From: CAYUYV01 sp050331455
GTDB lineage: Bacteria; Pseudomonadota; Alphaproteobacteria; JAJFIK01
Reading direction: 5' to 3'
Assembly (NCBI GenBank): GCA_050331455.1
Contig: JBHJGV010000015.1
Coordinates: 1 to 64,000, forward strand
DNA: 64,000 nucleotides
The stretch's first letter is position 1. The number at the start of each line of letters is the position of its first letter. Below the pieces are notes generated by a model. The model was not told the DNA's origin, did no database searches, and saw nothing but the letters and a program-made list of their open reading frames with translations. Of the stretch, positions 49,917-58,587 are shown one piece after another. The position numbers and the translations under genes were made by a program.

Positions 49917-51848
49917 ATGCTGCGCACGCTCTTCACTCCCGTCGAGCCGCCCCGCTGGTTGCGCTTTTATGAACGATTCATTCCGGCCGATCCGCCGCGG
50001 GAGCATGATCCTTCCACCATGCCGGAGCATTTCACTGATCTGAAGCCGGCGGACGATCTGCCCGAAACGCCGGCCGGATTTGCCTTGTTCGTGATCCGAA
50101 ACCATTTCGCTGGCAGGATCCTGCTGCTTTATGCCGCCGTCATCCTGGCCATCACGGCGGAGAGCTTTACCCCATATGCCCTGAACGGCCTTGTCGACAG
50201 TCTCGGCCTTGTCGCCGAAGGCGACGATGGGGCCAGCGGCACGGCCCTGACCTGGTTCCTGGTCCTGGGCGGACTGTGGCTTGCCACCGATTTTTTCTTC
50301 CGGACCTATGATGCCCTCGACATCTATCTGTCGCCGCGCATGAGGGCCCTGAGCCAGAAATATCTGTTTCGCTATCTGCTGGGCCATGCCCCGCGCTATT
50401 TCCAGGACAATTTCGCCGGCCGGCTTGCCCAGAAGGTCCACAGCGCGGCCCAGGCCATCAATGCCCTCACCTGGCTGATCGTCCGGGAGCTGACTCAGGT
50501 TCTGGTACTCCTGTCGGTCAGTCTGGTGCTGCTGACCCTGGAAACGCCTCTTCTCGCGGTCGTTCTGGCGGTCTGGACGGTGATCTATCTGTTCCTGGCG
50601 GCCTTCCTTGCCCGCCATTGCAGCGTGCTGTCAAAGGATCTGGCGAACCGGAAATCGTCCCTGTCGGGCAAGATCGTCGATTCCATCGGCAACAATGACG
50701 TGGTGCGCGCCTTCGCCGGTTCCCGCCATGAGCGCAGCTATGTCAGCCATTACTGGATGCGGGAGATGGTTGGCTCCATGACCTTCCGCTGGTACCTGAC
50801 CATCATGCGGGGCACCCAGAGCATTGCCATGTGGGTGCTGAATATCGCCCTGATCGGCCTGTCGATCCGCGAAGTCCTGCTGGGCGCCATGTCCATCGGC
50901 GCCTTTACCATGGTTTTCGTGCTGGTCACCCTGATCAGCCGGGCCCTGCGCCAGATCTCCTTCCAGATCCTCGATTTCTTCGAATATTACGGCAATCTGG
51001 CGGAGTCCCTCGAAGTGATCAACGAGCCCCAGGAAATCAGGGAAAAACCAGGCGCGAAGCCGCTGCGCGTGACCGAGGGCGCCATCCGGTTCGAGAATGT
51101 CGGTTTTGCCCACCGGGACGGCACGCCGGTGTTCCGCAATCTGAATCTCGACATCGCACCGGGCGAGAAGGTTGGTCTCGTCGGCCGGTCGGGCGCCGGC
51201 AAGAGCACGCTCGTCAAACTGTTGCGCCGCCAGTTCGATCCCCAGCAGGGCCGTATCCTGATTGACGGCCAGGACGTGCGGGATGTGACCTGGGATTCCG
51301 TCAATGAGGCCGTGGCCGAAGTGCCCCAGGTGCCGGGCATCTTCCACCGCTCCATCCGCGACAATATCCGCTATGCCCAGCCCGACGCGGACATGGCCAC
51401 CGTGGAGCATGCCGCCCATCTATCCCATGCGGATGAATTCATCACCCGGCGGCGCACGTCCTACGACACGATGGTCGGCGAGCAGGGCATCAAGCTGTCC
51501 GGCGGGGAGCGTCAGCGGGTGGCCATCGCCCGGGCCTTCATGAAGGATGCCCGCATTCTTGTGCTGGATGAGGCAACATCCGCCCTCGATTCGGAGGCGG
51601 AACAGATGATCCAACAAGCCCTGTTCAACCTGATGCAGGGGCGCACCGTCATCGCCATCGCCCATCGCCTGTCCACGATCACCGGCCTTGACCGGATCAT
51701 CCTGCTGGAGCACGGCGAGATCATCGAGCAGGGCAGCCATGAGGACCTGGTGGCCCGGGGCGGCGCCTATGCGCATCTGTGGAGCATCCAGGCCGGCGGC
51801 TTTGTGGGCATGGAGGACGAGGGCGGCACGCTCGGCGGCGCGGCATAG
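49917..51848 (+). CDS. ABC-type exporter, fused membrane and ATPase domains
   Basis: Half-transporter of 643 aa that should act as a homodimer in the inner membrane. A 60-residue cytosolic N-terminus precedes a six-helix transmembrane domain (about 65-345). The ATPase has Walker A GRSGAGKS near 423-430, the signature LSGGERQRV near 526, and the Walker B segment ILVLDEATSALDS near 545-557. Overall it resembles MsbA/ATM1-like lipid or multidrug exporters. No partner gene or substrate-binding protein is nearby. The ATG at 49917 excludes a long upstream extension that runs in the methyltransferase gene. Cargo is unknown. Confidence 0.9.
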   Translation: MLRTLFTPVEPPRWLRFYERFIPADPPREHDPSTMPEHFTDLKPADDLPETPAGFALFVIRNHFAGRILLLYAAVILAITAESFTPYALNGLVDSLGLVAEGDDGASGTALTWFLVLGGLWLATDFFFRTYDALDIYLSPRMRALSQKYLFRYLLGHAPRYFQDNFAGRLAQKVHSAAQAINALTWLIVRELTQVLVLLSVSLVLLTLETPLLAVVLAVWTVIYLFLAAFLARHCSVLSKDLANRKSSLSGKIVDSIGNNDVVRAFAGSRHERSYVSHYWMREMVGSMTFRWYLTIMRGTQSIAMWVLNIALIGLSIREVLLGAMSIGAFTMVFVLVTLISRALRQISFQILDFFEYYGNLAESLEVINEPQEIREKPGAKPLRVTEGAIRFENVGFAHRDGTPVFRNLNLDIAPGEKVGLVGRSGAGKSTLVKLLRRQFDPQQGRILIDGQDVRDVTWDSVNEAVAEVPQVPGIFHRSIRDNIRYAQPDADMATVEHAAHLSHADEFITRRRTSYDTMVGEQGIKLSGGERQRVAIARAFMKDARILVLDEATSALDSEAEQMIQQALFNLMQGRTVIAIAHRLSTITGLDRIILLEHGEIIEQGSHEDLVARGGAYAHLWSIQAGGFVGMEDEGGTLGGAA

Positions 51849-51896
51849 GGGCCAGCAACAACGCCGACGCATGATCCGTGCAGGACGTCGAGGACG

Positions 51897-52316
51897 TCAG
51901 GCCGCGTCTGCAGCGGCGTCCTCTATGGCTTCCATTTCCGCATCAGACAGGCCGAAATGGTGGCCGATCTCATGGATGAGCACATGGGTGACAAGGCCCC
52001 CGAGGGTCTCCTCCCCTTCCGCCCACAGATCGAGGATCGGTCGGCGGAACAGGAACACCATGTCCGGCGTCCCACCACTGTCCTGGACGCTTTTCTGGGT
52101 CAGGTCGACACCGTGGTAAAGGCCCAGAAGGTCATAAGGGCTTTCCAGGTCCATGTCATTGATCGTGTCCTCGCCGGGAAAATCCTCGACCTGGATCACA
52201 AGATTGCCGCACCGTTCCCGGAAGGCTTTCGGCAGGGTCAGGAACATTTCCTCGGCCAGATCTTCCATATCGCTGAGATCCGGCGCCAGCCATTCGCGCC
52301 ATCCACGCTCACTCAT
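51897..52316 (-). CDS. Small zincin-like metallopeptidase-family protein
   Basis: Cytosolic protein of 139 aa of the minimal zincin family (PF06262 type as I recall). The metal motif HEIGHHFGLSD at 115-125 supplies HExxH and a likely third ligand Asp. An upstream PDMVFLFRRPILDLW strand pair and YDLLGLYHGVDL are conserved in the family. Proteolytic activity is inferred, not known. The ATG at 52316 has GGAG 6 nt upstream; an ATG four codons earlier is possible. It converges on the ABC exporter gene and is divergent from the pterin dehydratase gene. Confidence 0.85.
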   Translation of the reverse strand: MSERGWREWLAPDLSDMEDLAEEMFLTLPKAFRERCGNLVIQVEDFPGEDTINDMDLESPYDLLGLYHGVDLTQKSVQDSGGTPDMVFLFRRPILDLWAEGEETLGGLVTHVLIHEIGHHFGLSDAEMEAIEDAAADAA

Positions 52317-52444
52317 TACACACTCCATAAGACCGCCGGCCCGACCGGGGATCACCCCAACCGTCGCGCCGCATAGCACCCTTGGCGTCGCCGGGCAAAG
52401 GCTCTATGTCCGAGCCGTCACTTAATGGTGAAAAGGACGGATCC

Positions 52445-52732
52445 ATGGCAACGAAACTGACCGACGCCGAACGCGCGGATGTTCTGGCAGGGCTTGACGG
52501 CTGGACCCCCGTGGACGGGCGGGACGCCATCAAGAAGACCTTTACGTTCAAGAACTTCAACGAGGCCTTCGGCTTCATGACCCGCATCGCGATGGTGGCC
52601 GAGAAAATGGACCACCATCCCGAATGGTTCAATGTCTACAAGACCGTCGAGGTGACCCTGTCGACCCATGACGTGGGCGGCTTGAGCGAACTCGACATCA
52701 AGATGGCCAAGGCCATGGACGCCATGGCCTGA
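52445..52732 (+). CDS. phhB: Pterin-4a-carbinolamine dehydratase
   Basis: Small cytosolic enzyme of 95 aa that dehydrates 4a-hydroxytetrahydrobiopterin, recycling the pterin cofactor of aromatic hydroxylases. The active-site block KMDHHPEW at 54-61 holds the conserved His pair and His75 lies in LSTHDVGGL. The ATG at 52445 (MATKLTD) follows AAAAGGAC; the longer frame from 52382 adds a non-family extension. No phenylalanine hydroxylase gene is nearby; in bacteria without one, the protein may serve molybdopterin or folate side products. It converges on the SDR gene with 15 bp between. Confidence 0.93.
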   Translation: MATKLTDAERADVLAGLDGWTPVDGRDAIKKTFTFKNFNEAFGFMTRIAMVAEKMDHHPEWFNVYKTVEVTLSTHDVGGLSELDIKMAKAMDAMA

Positions 52733-52747
52733 CCGGGGCGGACGCGC

Positions 52748-53533
52748 TCAACGCGGTGCCATGCGGATGGCACCGTCGAGGCGGATGCTTTCGCCGTTCA
52801 GCATGCCGTTTTCGCAGATATGGCGGGCGAGCTGGGCGTATTCGTGGGGCTCGCCGAGGCGGGCCGGGAACGGCACCTGGGCGCCGAGGGCCTGTTTCAC
52901 ATGGTCCGGCGCGCCCTGGAGCAGGGGCGTGTTGAACAGCCCCGGCAGGATTGTGTTCACTCGGATGCCCTCCCGGCTGAGGTCCCGCGCGATGGGCAGG
53001 GTCATGCCCACAATGCCGCCCTTGGAGGCCGAATAGGCCGCCTGGCCGATCTGGCCGTCCTGGGCCGCGACGGAGGCGGTGTTGACCACAACACCGCGTT
53101 CGCCGTCCGCGGTGACCGGATCGAGGGTCAGCATGCCGGCGGTCGCGTGGGCGATGCAGCGGAAGGTCCCGAGCAGGTTCACCTGGATGACGAAATTGAA
53201 CTGGTCCAGCGGGTGGGGTTTGATCTCACCGGATTTCTTGTCCCGGGACGCGGTCTTCACGGCGATGCCGATGCCGGCGCAGTTGATCAGGATCCGCTCC
53301 TGTCCCAGGGCGGCACGGGACTTTTCAAAGCCGGCCACGACACTGTCGTCCTCGGCCACATTGACCTTGCAGAACACACCGCCCAATTCTCTTGCAACGG
53401 CTTCGCCCTTTTCCTCGTTGAGGTCGAACAGGGCCACACGAACGCCCCTGCTGGCGAGTTCGCGGGCCGTCGCCTCGCCGAGGCCCGAAGCGCCTCCCGT
53501 AATGACGGCGGTGATAGAGGTGCTGAGATCCAT
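52748..53533 (-). CDS. Short-chain dehydrogenase, 3-hydroxyacyl-CoA dehydrogenase type 2-like
   Basis: Cytosolic NAD(P)-dependent SDR of 261 aa. The cofactor loop TGGASGLGEA sits at 12-21 and INCAGIGIA near 83-91. The catalytic residues are Ser154, Tyr167 and Lys171 (YSASK). The long MLTLDPVTADGERGVVVNTAS segment is characteristic of type 2 3-hydroxyacyl-CoA dehydrogenases (HSD10-like), which oxidise short-chain and branched 3-hydroxyacyl-CoAs. The ending LDGAIRMAPR fits too. The gene is divergent from a DUF1232 gene across an 89-bp gap that contains a palindrome. Substrate is inferred only from family. Confidence 0.88.
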   Translation of the reverse strand: MDLSTSITAVITGGASGLGEATARELASRGVRVALFDLNEEKGEAVARELGGVFCKVNVAEDDSVVAGFEKSRAALGQERILINCAGIGIAVKTASRDKKSGEIKPHPLDQFNFVIQVNLLGTFRCIAHATAGMLTLDPVTADGERGVVVNTASVAAQDGQIGQAAYSASKGGIVGMTLPIARDLSREGIRVNTILPGLFNTPLLQGAPDHVKQALGAQVPFPARLGEPHEYAQLARHICENGMLNGESIRLDGAIRMAPR

Positions 53534-53581
53534 GACGTGTCCCTTTCAAGTGTACGGCCGTTATTCTTTCGCCCCCCGCCC

Positions 53582-53595
53582 CGCCGCATGCGGCG
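53582..53595. promoter_or_regulatory. 14-bp palindrome between divergent genes
   Basis: CGCCGCATGCGGCG is a perfect palindrome in the 89-bp gap between the SDR and DUF1232 genes. In GC-rich DNA such palindromes arise by chance more often, but its position between divergent starts would suit an operator. Confidence 0.3.
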
Positions 53596-53622
53596 ATGGG
53601 GGCCAGACATCAGAGATTTATC

Positions 53623-54075
53623 ATGGGCAGGTCTGAAGAAAATGGCGAGGGGGGCTCTGCGGATCGTCCGCGGCTCGGGGACCTGACGGACCCGCGGGTC
53701 AACCTGCCCGCCACGGTGGAGCGGAACGAGAGAATCGTGCGGAACGGGTTTTGGACCAAGCTGCGCCGGCTGATGGGGCGTATTCCCTTCGCGGAGGATC
53801 TGGTGGCGGCCTATGTTTGCGCCTTCGATCCGGCCACGTCCTGGCGCGTCAAGGCGATCCTGCTGACGGCACTGGCCTATTTCGTCCTACCCATCGATTT
53901 CCTGCCCGACATCATCCCCGGCCTCGGCTTTACCGACGATGCAGCCGTTCTGGCCACCGCCTTGAAGATGGGCGCGGACGCCATCACGCCCGCCCACCGG
54001 TCAAGGGCCCGCGAGATGCTCGGACGCGGCCCGGACGGCGACGACCGGGGGATGGGGGACCAGGCCGTTAGGTGA
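53623..54075 (+). CDS. YkvA/DUF1232-domain membrane protein
   Basis: Protein of 150 aa with the DUF1232 domain at about 70-125. Its hallmark PIDFLPDIIPGLGFTDD follows a hydrophobic helix (KAILLTALAYFVL) and is followed by another (AAVLATALKMGA). The N-terminal 50 residues are polar and the C-terminal 20 acidic. Function of the family is unknown; members are thought to be membrane-associated. The ATG at 53623 is preferred to a start at 53596 that would lie against the palindrome. It converges on a DMT transporter gene. Confidence 0.85.
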   Translation: MGRSEENGEGGSADRPRLGDLTDPRVNLPATVERNERIVRNGFWTKLRRLMGRIPFAEDLVAAYVCAFDPATSWRVKAILLTALAYFVLPIDFLPDIIPGLGFTDDAAVLATALKMGADAITPAHRSRAREMLGRGPDGDDRGMGDQAVR

Positions 54076-54131
54076 GGCGCCGTGCGGGGCCAAGGATGCA
54101 CCGGCGCAAGCCACAGCGTGGCAGGGGATCC

Positions 54132-55109
54132 CTACCCCTTCGCCCGCGCCTCGCGGATGGTGATGTAGAGGGTGGAGGCGACGATGATCAGGGCGCCGGT
54201 GATGGTCCAGATGTCCGGGACATTGGCGAACAGGAAGAAACCGAACACGGCGGCAAACAGGATCCGCGTGTAATCGAGGGGCGCCAGTGCCGTGGCATCG
54301 GCCATGGAATAGGCCCGGATAAAGCAGTTATGGGCCACGACGCCCACCCCCCCCATCACGACGATCAGGACCGCCTCGCTCCAGGTGGGTGTCGTCCATA
54401 GAAAAAAGGTCGGGATCGCTGTCAGGACCGATCCGATGATCGCCGAATAGAGCAGCAGCGAAAGTGCACTGTCCGTACGCGACAGCACCTTCACGCAGGT
54501 GACGCCGAGCGCGAGGGACGCTGCGCCGCCGAGCCCAACCAGGGCCGCCGGCTCGAAACTGCCGGTCGGCCGCATGACAATCAGTACACCGACAAAACCC
54601 ACAAGGGTTGCGATGAGCCGGCGCGGCCCCACCACCTCCGACAGAATGAGCATGGCGAGCGGCACCACGAACAGGGCGCGCGAGAAACTGATGGTCGTCG
54701 CATCGGCCAGGGGCAAATTGGCGATGGCGTAGAAATTGCCCATCATGGCGCAGGATCCGGCGATCCCCCGGACCAGATGCAGGCCCGGCCGTATGGTGTG
54801 AAAACCGGCGAGCCCCGATTTCCACAGCACGAAGGGAAGGATGAAGACAAATCCGAGCACGGATCGGAAAAAAGCGACTTCGAGTGGGTGGAGCCGGTTG
54901 CCCAGGAATTTCACCAGCACCTGCATCACGGTAAAAAGAAAGGCCGATGCCAGAAGCCACAGGGCGCCCTGGGACGTGGGCGAAAGGCCCGCCCAGAACC
55001 CGCTGGCGCGCCCACCGAGACCGAGCGCCCGCGATATCCCATGGGCCTCGGGCACCGCTGCTTCAACATGGTGCGGATGGTCCGCCTGGGTCGTTTTCTC
55101 GTCCCTCAT
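54132..55109 (-). CDS. DMT-superfamily EamA-type transporter
   Basis: Inner-membrane carrier of 325 aa with ten predicted helices. The first 40 residues are polar (MRDEKTTQADH onward). The first EamA repeat begins GALWLLASAFLFTVMQVLVK and contains GNRLHPLEVAFFRSVLG; the second begins near VGLGGAASLALGVTCVKVLS. Substrate unknown. The N-terminus is uncertain: ATG 55109 lies directly next to AAAGG, while ATG 55142 would add 11 residues. It is 97 bp downstream of the metallo-hydrolase gene on the same strand. It is not closely similar to the other EamA protein at 16066-16968. Confidence 0.85.
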   Translation of the reverse strand: MRDEKTTQADHPHHVEAAVPEAHGISRALGLGGRASGFWAGLSPTSQGALWLLASAFLFTVMQVLVKFLGNRLHPLEVAFFRSVLGFVFILPFVLWKSGLAGFHTIRPGLHLVRGIAGSCAMMGNFYAIANLPLADATTISFSRALFVVPLAMLILSEVVGPRRLIATLVGFVGVLIVMRPTGSFEPAALVGLGGAASLALGVTCVKVLSRTDSALSLLLYSAIIGSVLTAIPTFFLWTTPTWSEAVLIVVMGGVGVVAHNCFIRAYSMADATALAPLDYTRILFAAVFGFFLFANVPDIWTITGALIIVASTLYITIREARAKG

Positions 55110-55206
55110 CCTTTGCCCCGCCGGGCGGGGCACTCCTTTCATCTTTTGCCCGTCCGCTTTGCCGGCGATATCCGCAGAACCGGCCCCGTGGACACTGCCG
55201 CCCGTC

Positions 55207-56172
55207 CTACTCGGACACCTTCTTCATCAAAGACTGGAACGCGAAGGTCACGATCTGGTCCCCATTGATGAACGCCGCCCACGCCTCGTTGTAGTCGGCC
55301 ATCAGGTCCATGGCCTTGATCTCTTCGAGCGACTTTCCCTTGCGCGCCTCGGCCATCACGCGGGTGCGCACGGTGTCAAGGACAGCGCGGGCGCGGGCAA
55401 GCGCTGCTTTGTCCGCCAGCGGACCGTGGCCGGGGATGATCTTGGTGTCCGGACCAGCCATGGCCAGAACCATATCATGGGCCGCGATCATGCCGTTGAT
55501 GTTGCCGCCGGAGGACAGATCGATGAACGGATAAAAGCCGTTGAAGAACGTGTCGCCCATATGAATGACGTCGGCATCGGGGAAATGGATGATCGTATCG
55601 CCGTCCGTATGTGCCGAGGGCACATGCACAAGGCGGATCGTCTGACCATTCAGGTAAACAGTCATGTCTTCAGAATAGGTGATCACCGGAAGAGCTCGCG
55701 GCGGCGCCGGCGGCACATTGCGGCCATAGGCTTCGATCAGAGTGCCCGCCGCCATCCGGGAGCGGACATTATCGTGGGCGACCAGGGCGGCGCCGGCACC
55801 GGCCATGTTCTCGTTGCCGCCCGTGTGGTCGAAATGCCAGTGAGTGTTGGCCACATACCGCAGCGGACCATCGTCGAGCTTTGCCACGGCCGCGAGGATC
55901 TTCTCGGACAAAGGCGCATACTGATCATCGATCATGAACACGCCGTCCGGGCCGGTCAGCACGCCGATATTGCCGCCCTGGCCCGTGAGCATGTGGATGC
56001 CGCCGGTCAGCGCCTGGGACTTGATCTGGACAGCGGCGAAGCGGTCCTGCTGGGCGGCGGCTTCCTCCGCCTTCGCCTCCTCGGCCATCCGGTGGGCAGC
56101 GGCCGGCGCCGCGCAGGTGAGGGCGATGATGATACCGGCGAGGCATGGGCCGAACATGGTCCCTGAATGCAT
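55207..56172 (-). CDS. Secreted MBL-fold metallo-hydrolase
   Basis: Periplasmic metallo-beta-lactamase-fold hydrolase of 321 aa. A Sec signal peptide ends at about Ala26 (LTCAAPAAA). The metal motif HWHFDH is at 111-116, a further ligand His is in VPSAHTDGD, and the bridging Asp is in HMGDTFF near 200. GHGPLADKAAL provides the last His. The general architecture is that of quinoprotein-relay and related subfamily hydrolases. I chose ATG 56172 because AAGGAG lies 7 nt upstream; ATG 56178 is next to the same site. It follows the beta-lactamase-fold gene by 68 bp on the same strand. Substrate is unknown. Confidence 0.88.
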   Translation of the reverse strand: MHSGTMFGPCLAGIIIALTCAAPAAAHRMAEEAKAEEAAAQQDRFAAVQIKSQALTGGIHMLTGQGGNIGVLTGPDGVFMIDDQYAPLSEKILAAVAKLDDGPLRYVANTHWHFDHTGGNENMAGAGAALVAHDNVRSRMAAGTLIEAYGRNVPPAPPRALPVITYSEDMTVYLNGQTIRLVHVPSAHTDGDTIIHFPDADVIHMGDTFFNGFYPFIDLSSGGNINGMIAAHDMVLAMAGPDTKIIPGHGPLADKAALARARAVLDTVRTRVMAEARKGKSLEEIKAMDLMADYNEAWAAFINGDQIVTFAFQSLMKKVSE

Positions 56173-56240
56173 GGCCATTCTCCTTGTCTGGTCTGGTCCC
56201 CTGCGAACGGGAACGCAGGCGCGAGAGGGGCGCCGGTCGG

Positions 56241-57482
56241 TCAGCGGATCCAAGCGCCGGAGTCGTTGCTTCGGAAACCGAGAACGGAATAGGCGGAGTC
56301 CACGAGGCTCTGCCCCCGGCTGTTCAACAACTGGCCTTGGCCCATCTGGTTCATGATGTATCCGAAAGCAAGGCCTGCGGAGGGATCCGCAAAGCCGATC
56401 GAACCGCCGGCGCCGCCATGGCCGAAGGCATTCTCACCGATGATAAGGCTCGGGGCCGGCGGATCCGTGAGGCGCCGGTTGTCGATGCTGCGCATCACCC
56501 CGCCGCCGAAGCGCATGGGCAGACGCAGGGTCGCATCCTCATGGCTGGCATTAGAGACCTGGGCCAGGCGCGCCAGATAATCCGGCCCCAGAAGGCTGAC
56601 CCCGCCTCCGGTCCCGCCCAGGCTGAGCGGCATGTAGAAGCGGGCCAGCGAGCGCGCATCGGCGACGCCGTTGGCCGAACCGATCTCCACGGCCCGGTAT
56701 TCGCGCTTGTTCGGGTTGAAGCCGCCGTCATTCAGGAAAAACAGGGCCGAGATGGATTGTCGGTCCTGGAGCGCCCGCATGAAGCCCGTGGCCGGCGCAT
56801 CGGGATCGAGCCGGGGCCGGAGCACCCGAGCCACCCGGTCCTCCACGGCTTCGGGCAGGCCGATCCAGAAATCGAGACCGAGGGGCGCGGCAATATCCTC
56901 GGCGAAAATGCGGCCTGCCATGCGCCCGTCGGCCCGCCGGATCATTTCCCCCACGGTCCAGGCATAGGTGAGACCGTGATAGGAACTACGGGTTCCGGGC
57001 TCAAAAAAGGGCGCCTCGGCGGCGATCCGGCCCGTGGCATAGTCCCAGTCCAGGAAACCGCCGTCCTTCACGGGCTCGCGCAGGGCCGGGACGCCGGCGG
57101 TGTGGTCGAGCATCATGCGGGTCGTGGTGCGCTCTTTTCCGTGCACGCCATAGTCGGGCCACAGATCCGTGACCGGCGCGTCGAGGTCGAGCTTTCCCTG
57201 CTCCGCCAGGCGGTGGGCGATCACGGCCAACACCGCCTTGGTGCAGGAAAAGATGTTCACCACAGTGTCCTGGGCCCAGGGCCGCTCCGCCTTGGGGTCG
57301 GCGCTGCCACCCCACAGATCGGCCACGACCTCGCCCTCATGGATTACGCAAAGAGCGGCACCGACTTCGCCATGGGCCTCGAAATTGCGCACGAAGGTCT
57401 CGAACACAGGGCGGAAGGCAGGCGCCACATAGCCCGCCACCTCGCCTTTGGGCACGCTTGCCTGGACGCTGACCAGGGTCAT
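56241..57482 (-). CDS. Beta-lactamase-fold serine hydrolase (class C/EstB type)
   Basis: Serine hydrolase of 413 aa, related to class C beta-lactamases and EstB esterases. The nucleophile motif SxxK is S79-C-T-K82 in NIFSCTKAVLAV. A Tyr motif is plausible in SYHGLTYAWTVG, and the third element is HGGAGGSIGFAD in place of the lactamase KTG. No signal peptide is visible, so it is probably a cytosolic esterase. Its start ATG overlaps the stop of the upstream quinone reductase gene (ATGA), so translation is coupled. An alternative upstream frame from 57695 is Cys-rich nonsense. Confidence 0.87.
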   Translation of the reverse strand: MTLVSVQASVPKGEVAGYVAPAFRPVFETFVRNFEAHGEVGAALCVIHEGEVVADLWGGSADPKAERPWAQDTVVNIFSCTKAVLAVIAHRLAEQGKLDLDAPVTDLWPDYGVHGKERTTTRMMLDHTAGVPALREPVKDGGFLDWDYATGRIAAEAPFFEPGTRSSYHGLTYAWTVGEMIRRADGRMAGRIFAEDIAAPLGLDFWIGLPEAVEDRVARVLRPRLDPDAPATGFMRALQDRQSISALFFLNDGGFNPNKREYRAVEIGSANGVADARSLARFYMPLSLGGTGGGVSLLGPDYLARLAQVSNASHEDATLRLPMRFGGGVMRSIDNRRLTDPPAPSLIIGENAFGHGGAGGSIGFADPSAGLAFGYIMNQMGQGQLLNSRGQSLVDSAYSVLGFRSNDSGAWIR

Positions 57483-58486
57483 TCCTTGGCAACCTCGAGA
57501 ACGACCTTGCCCTGGGCCCGGCGCTCCATCAGCTCGTTCAGGGCATCGGCATAGTTCTCGAAGGGGTGTACGGAGGACACATGCGGCTTGATCTTGCCCT
57601 CTGCATACCACCGCATCAGCTCCGCCACATGCTCCTTGTTGCGGGCCGGATCCCGGGAAACGAAGGCGCCCCAGAACACGCCCACGATCTGGCAACTCTT
57701 CAGCAGGGTGAGGTTCAGCGGAATGCGCGGAATATCGCCGGCGGCAAAGCCGATCACCAGGAAGCGCCCGTCCCAGTTGGTGGCCCGGATCGCCGGCTCG
57801 GCATAGGAGCCCCCGACCGGGTCATAGACCACATCGGCGCCCTTGTCGCCGGTGGCGGCCTTGATCTGCTCGGACAGGGTCTTCTGCTGGCCTTTGTCGA
57901 GAATACCGGAGGGGTAAAGGATGCCCTCATCGGCGCCATGGGCCCGGCAGGTGGCAAGCTTGTCCTCCGAAGAGGCCGCAGCGATCACCCGCGCGCCCAT
58001 CACCTTGCCGAGTTCGACGGCCGCAAGACCCACGCCGCCGGCCGCGCCGAGCACCAGGAGATTCTCCCCCGGCTGGATCTTGGCCCGGTCCTTCAGGGCG
58101 TAATGGGAGGTGCCGTAGGTGAGGATGAAGGCCGAGGCCTCGGTCATGGGCATGACATCCGGAATGGGGATCGCCGACGTTTCCTTCACGACGACCTTCT
58201 CGGCAAATCCGCCCCAGCCCGTGGAGCCGATCACCCGGTCACCGGGCTTCACGCGTGTCACGCCGGGGCCCACGGCGGAGACCACGCCCGCCACCTCGCC
58301 GCCGGGGGAAAAGGGCAGCTCCGGCTTGAACTGATACTTGTTCTGAATGATCAAAATATCGGGAAAATTGACCCCGCACGCCTTGACGTCGAGCGCCACT
58401 TCGCCCTCGCCGGGGTTGGGCGCCGCGACCTCTTCGATCACGAGGGATTCGGGACGTCCGTATTCCTTGCAAAGCACTGCCCGCAT
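57479..58486 (-). CDS. Quinone oxidoreductase-like NADPH:MDR reductase
   Basis: Cytosolic zinc-independent MDR enzyme of 335 aa, similar to Qor-type quinone or enoyl reductases. The GroES half starts MRAVLCKEYGRPESLVIEE and contains GVNFPDILIIQNKYQ. The NADPH loop is VLGAAGGVGLAAVELGK near 148-164, and VVYDPVGGSYAEPAIR follows. There is no catalytic-zinc Cys/His/Asp triad. A strong AGGAGG lies 9 nt before the ATG at 58486. It heads a leftward set with the coupled serine hydrolase and the MBL hydrolase, suggesting shared breakdown or detoxification of an ester or lactone. Confidence 0.89.
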   Translation of the reverse strand: MRAVLCKEYGRPESLVIEEVAAPNPGEGEVALDVKACGVNFPDILIIQNKYQFKPELPFSPGGEVAGVVSAVGPGVTRVKPGDRVIGSTGWGGFAEKVVVKETSAIPIPDVMPMTEASAFILTYGTSHYALKDRAKIQPGENLLVLGAAGGVGLAAVELGKVMGARVIAAASSEDKLATCRAHGADEGILYPSGILDKGQQKTLSEQIKAATGDKGADVVYDPVGGSYAEPAIRATNWDGRFLVIGFAAGDIPRIPLNLTLLKSCQIVGVFWGAFVSRDPARNKEHVAELMRWYAEGKIKPHVSSVHPFENYADALNELMERRAQGKVVLEVAKE

Positions 58487-58587
58487 GGGCTTTTCCTCCT
58501 CAAGATGCCGTGTCTTCAAAGGCGCGCGCGCCCTTTTCCCGCAGTCTGGCACGGGCCGCGGCGTCAGGGCCAGGGGCTTGAGGGCTC

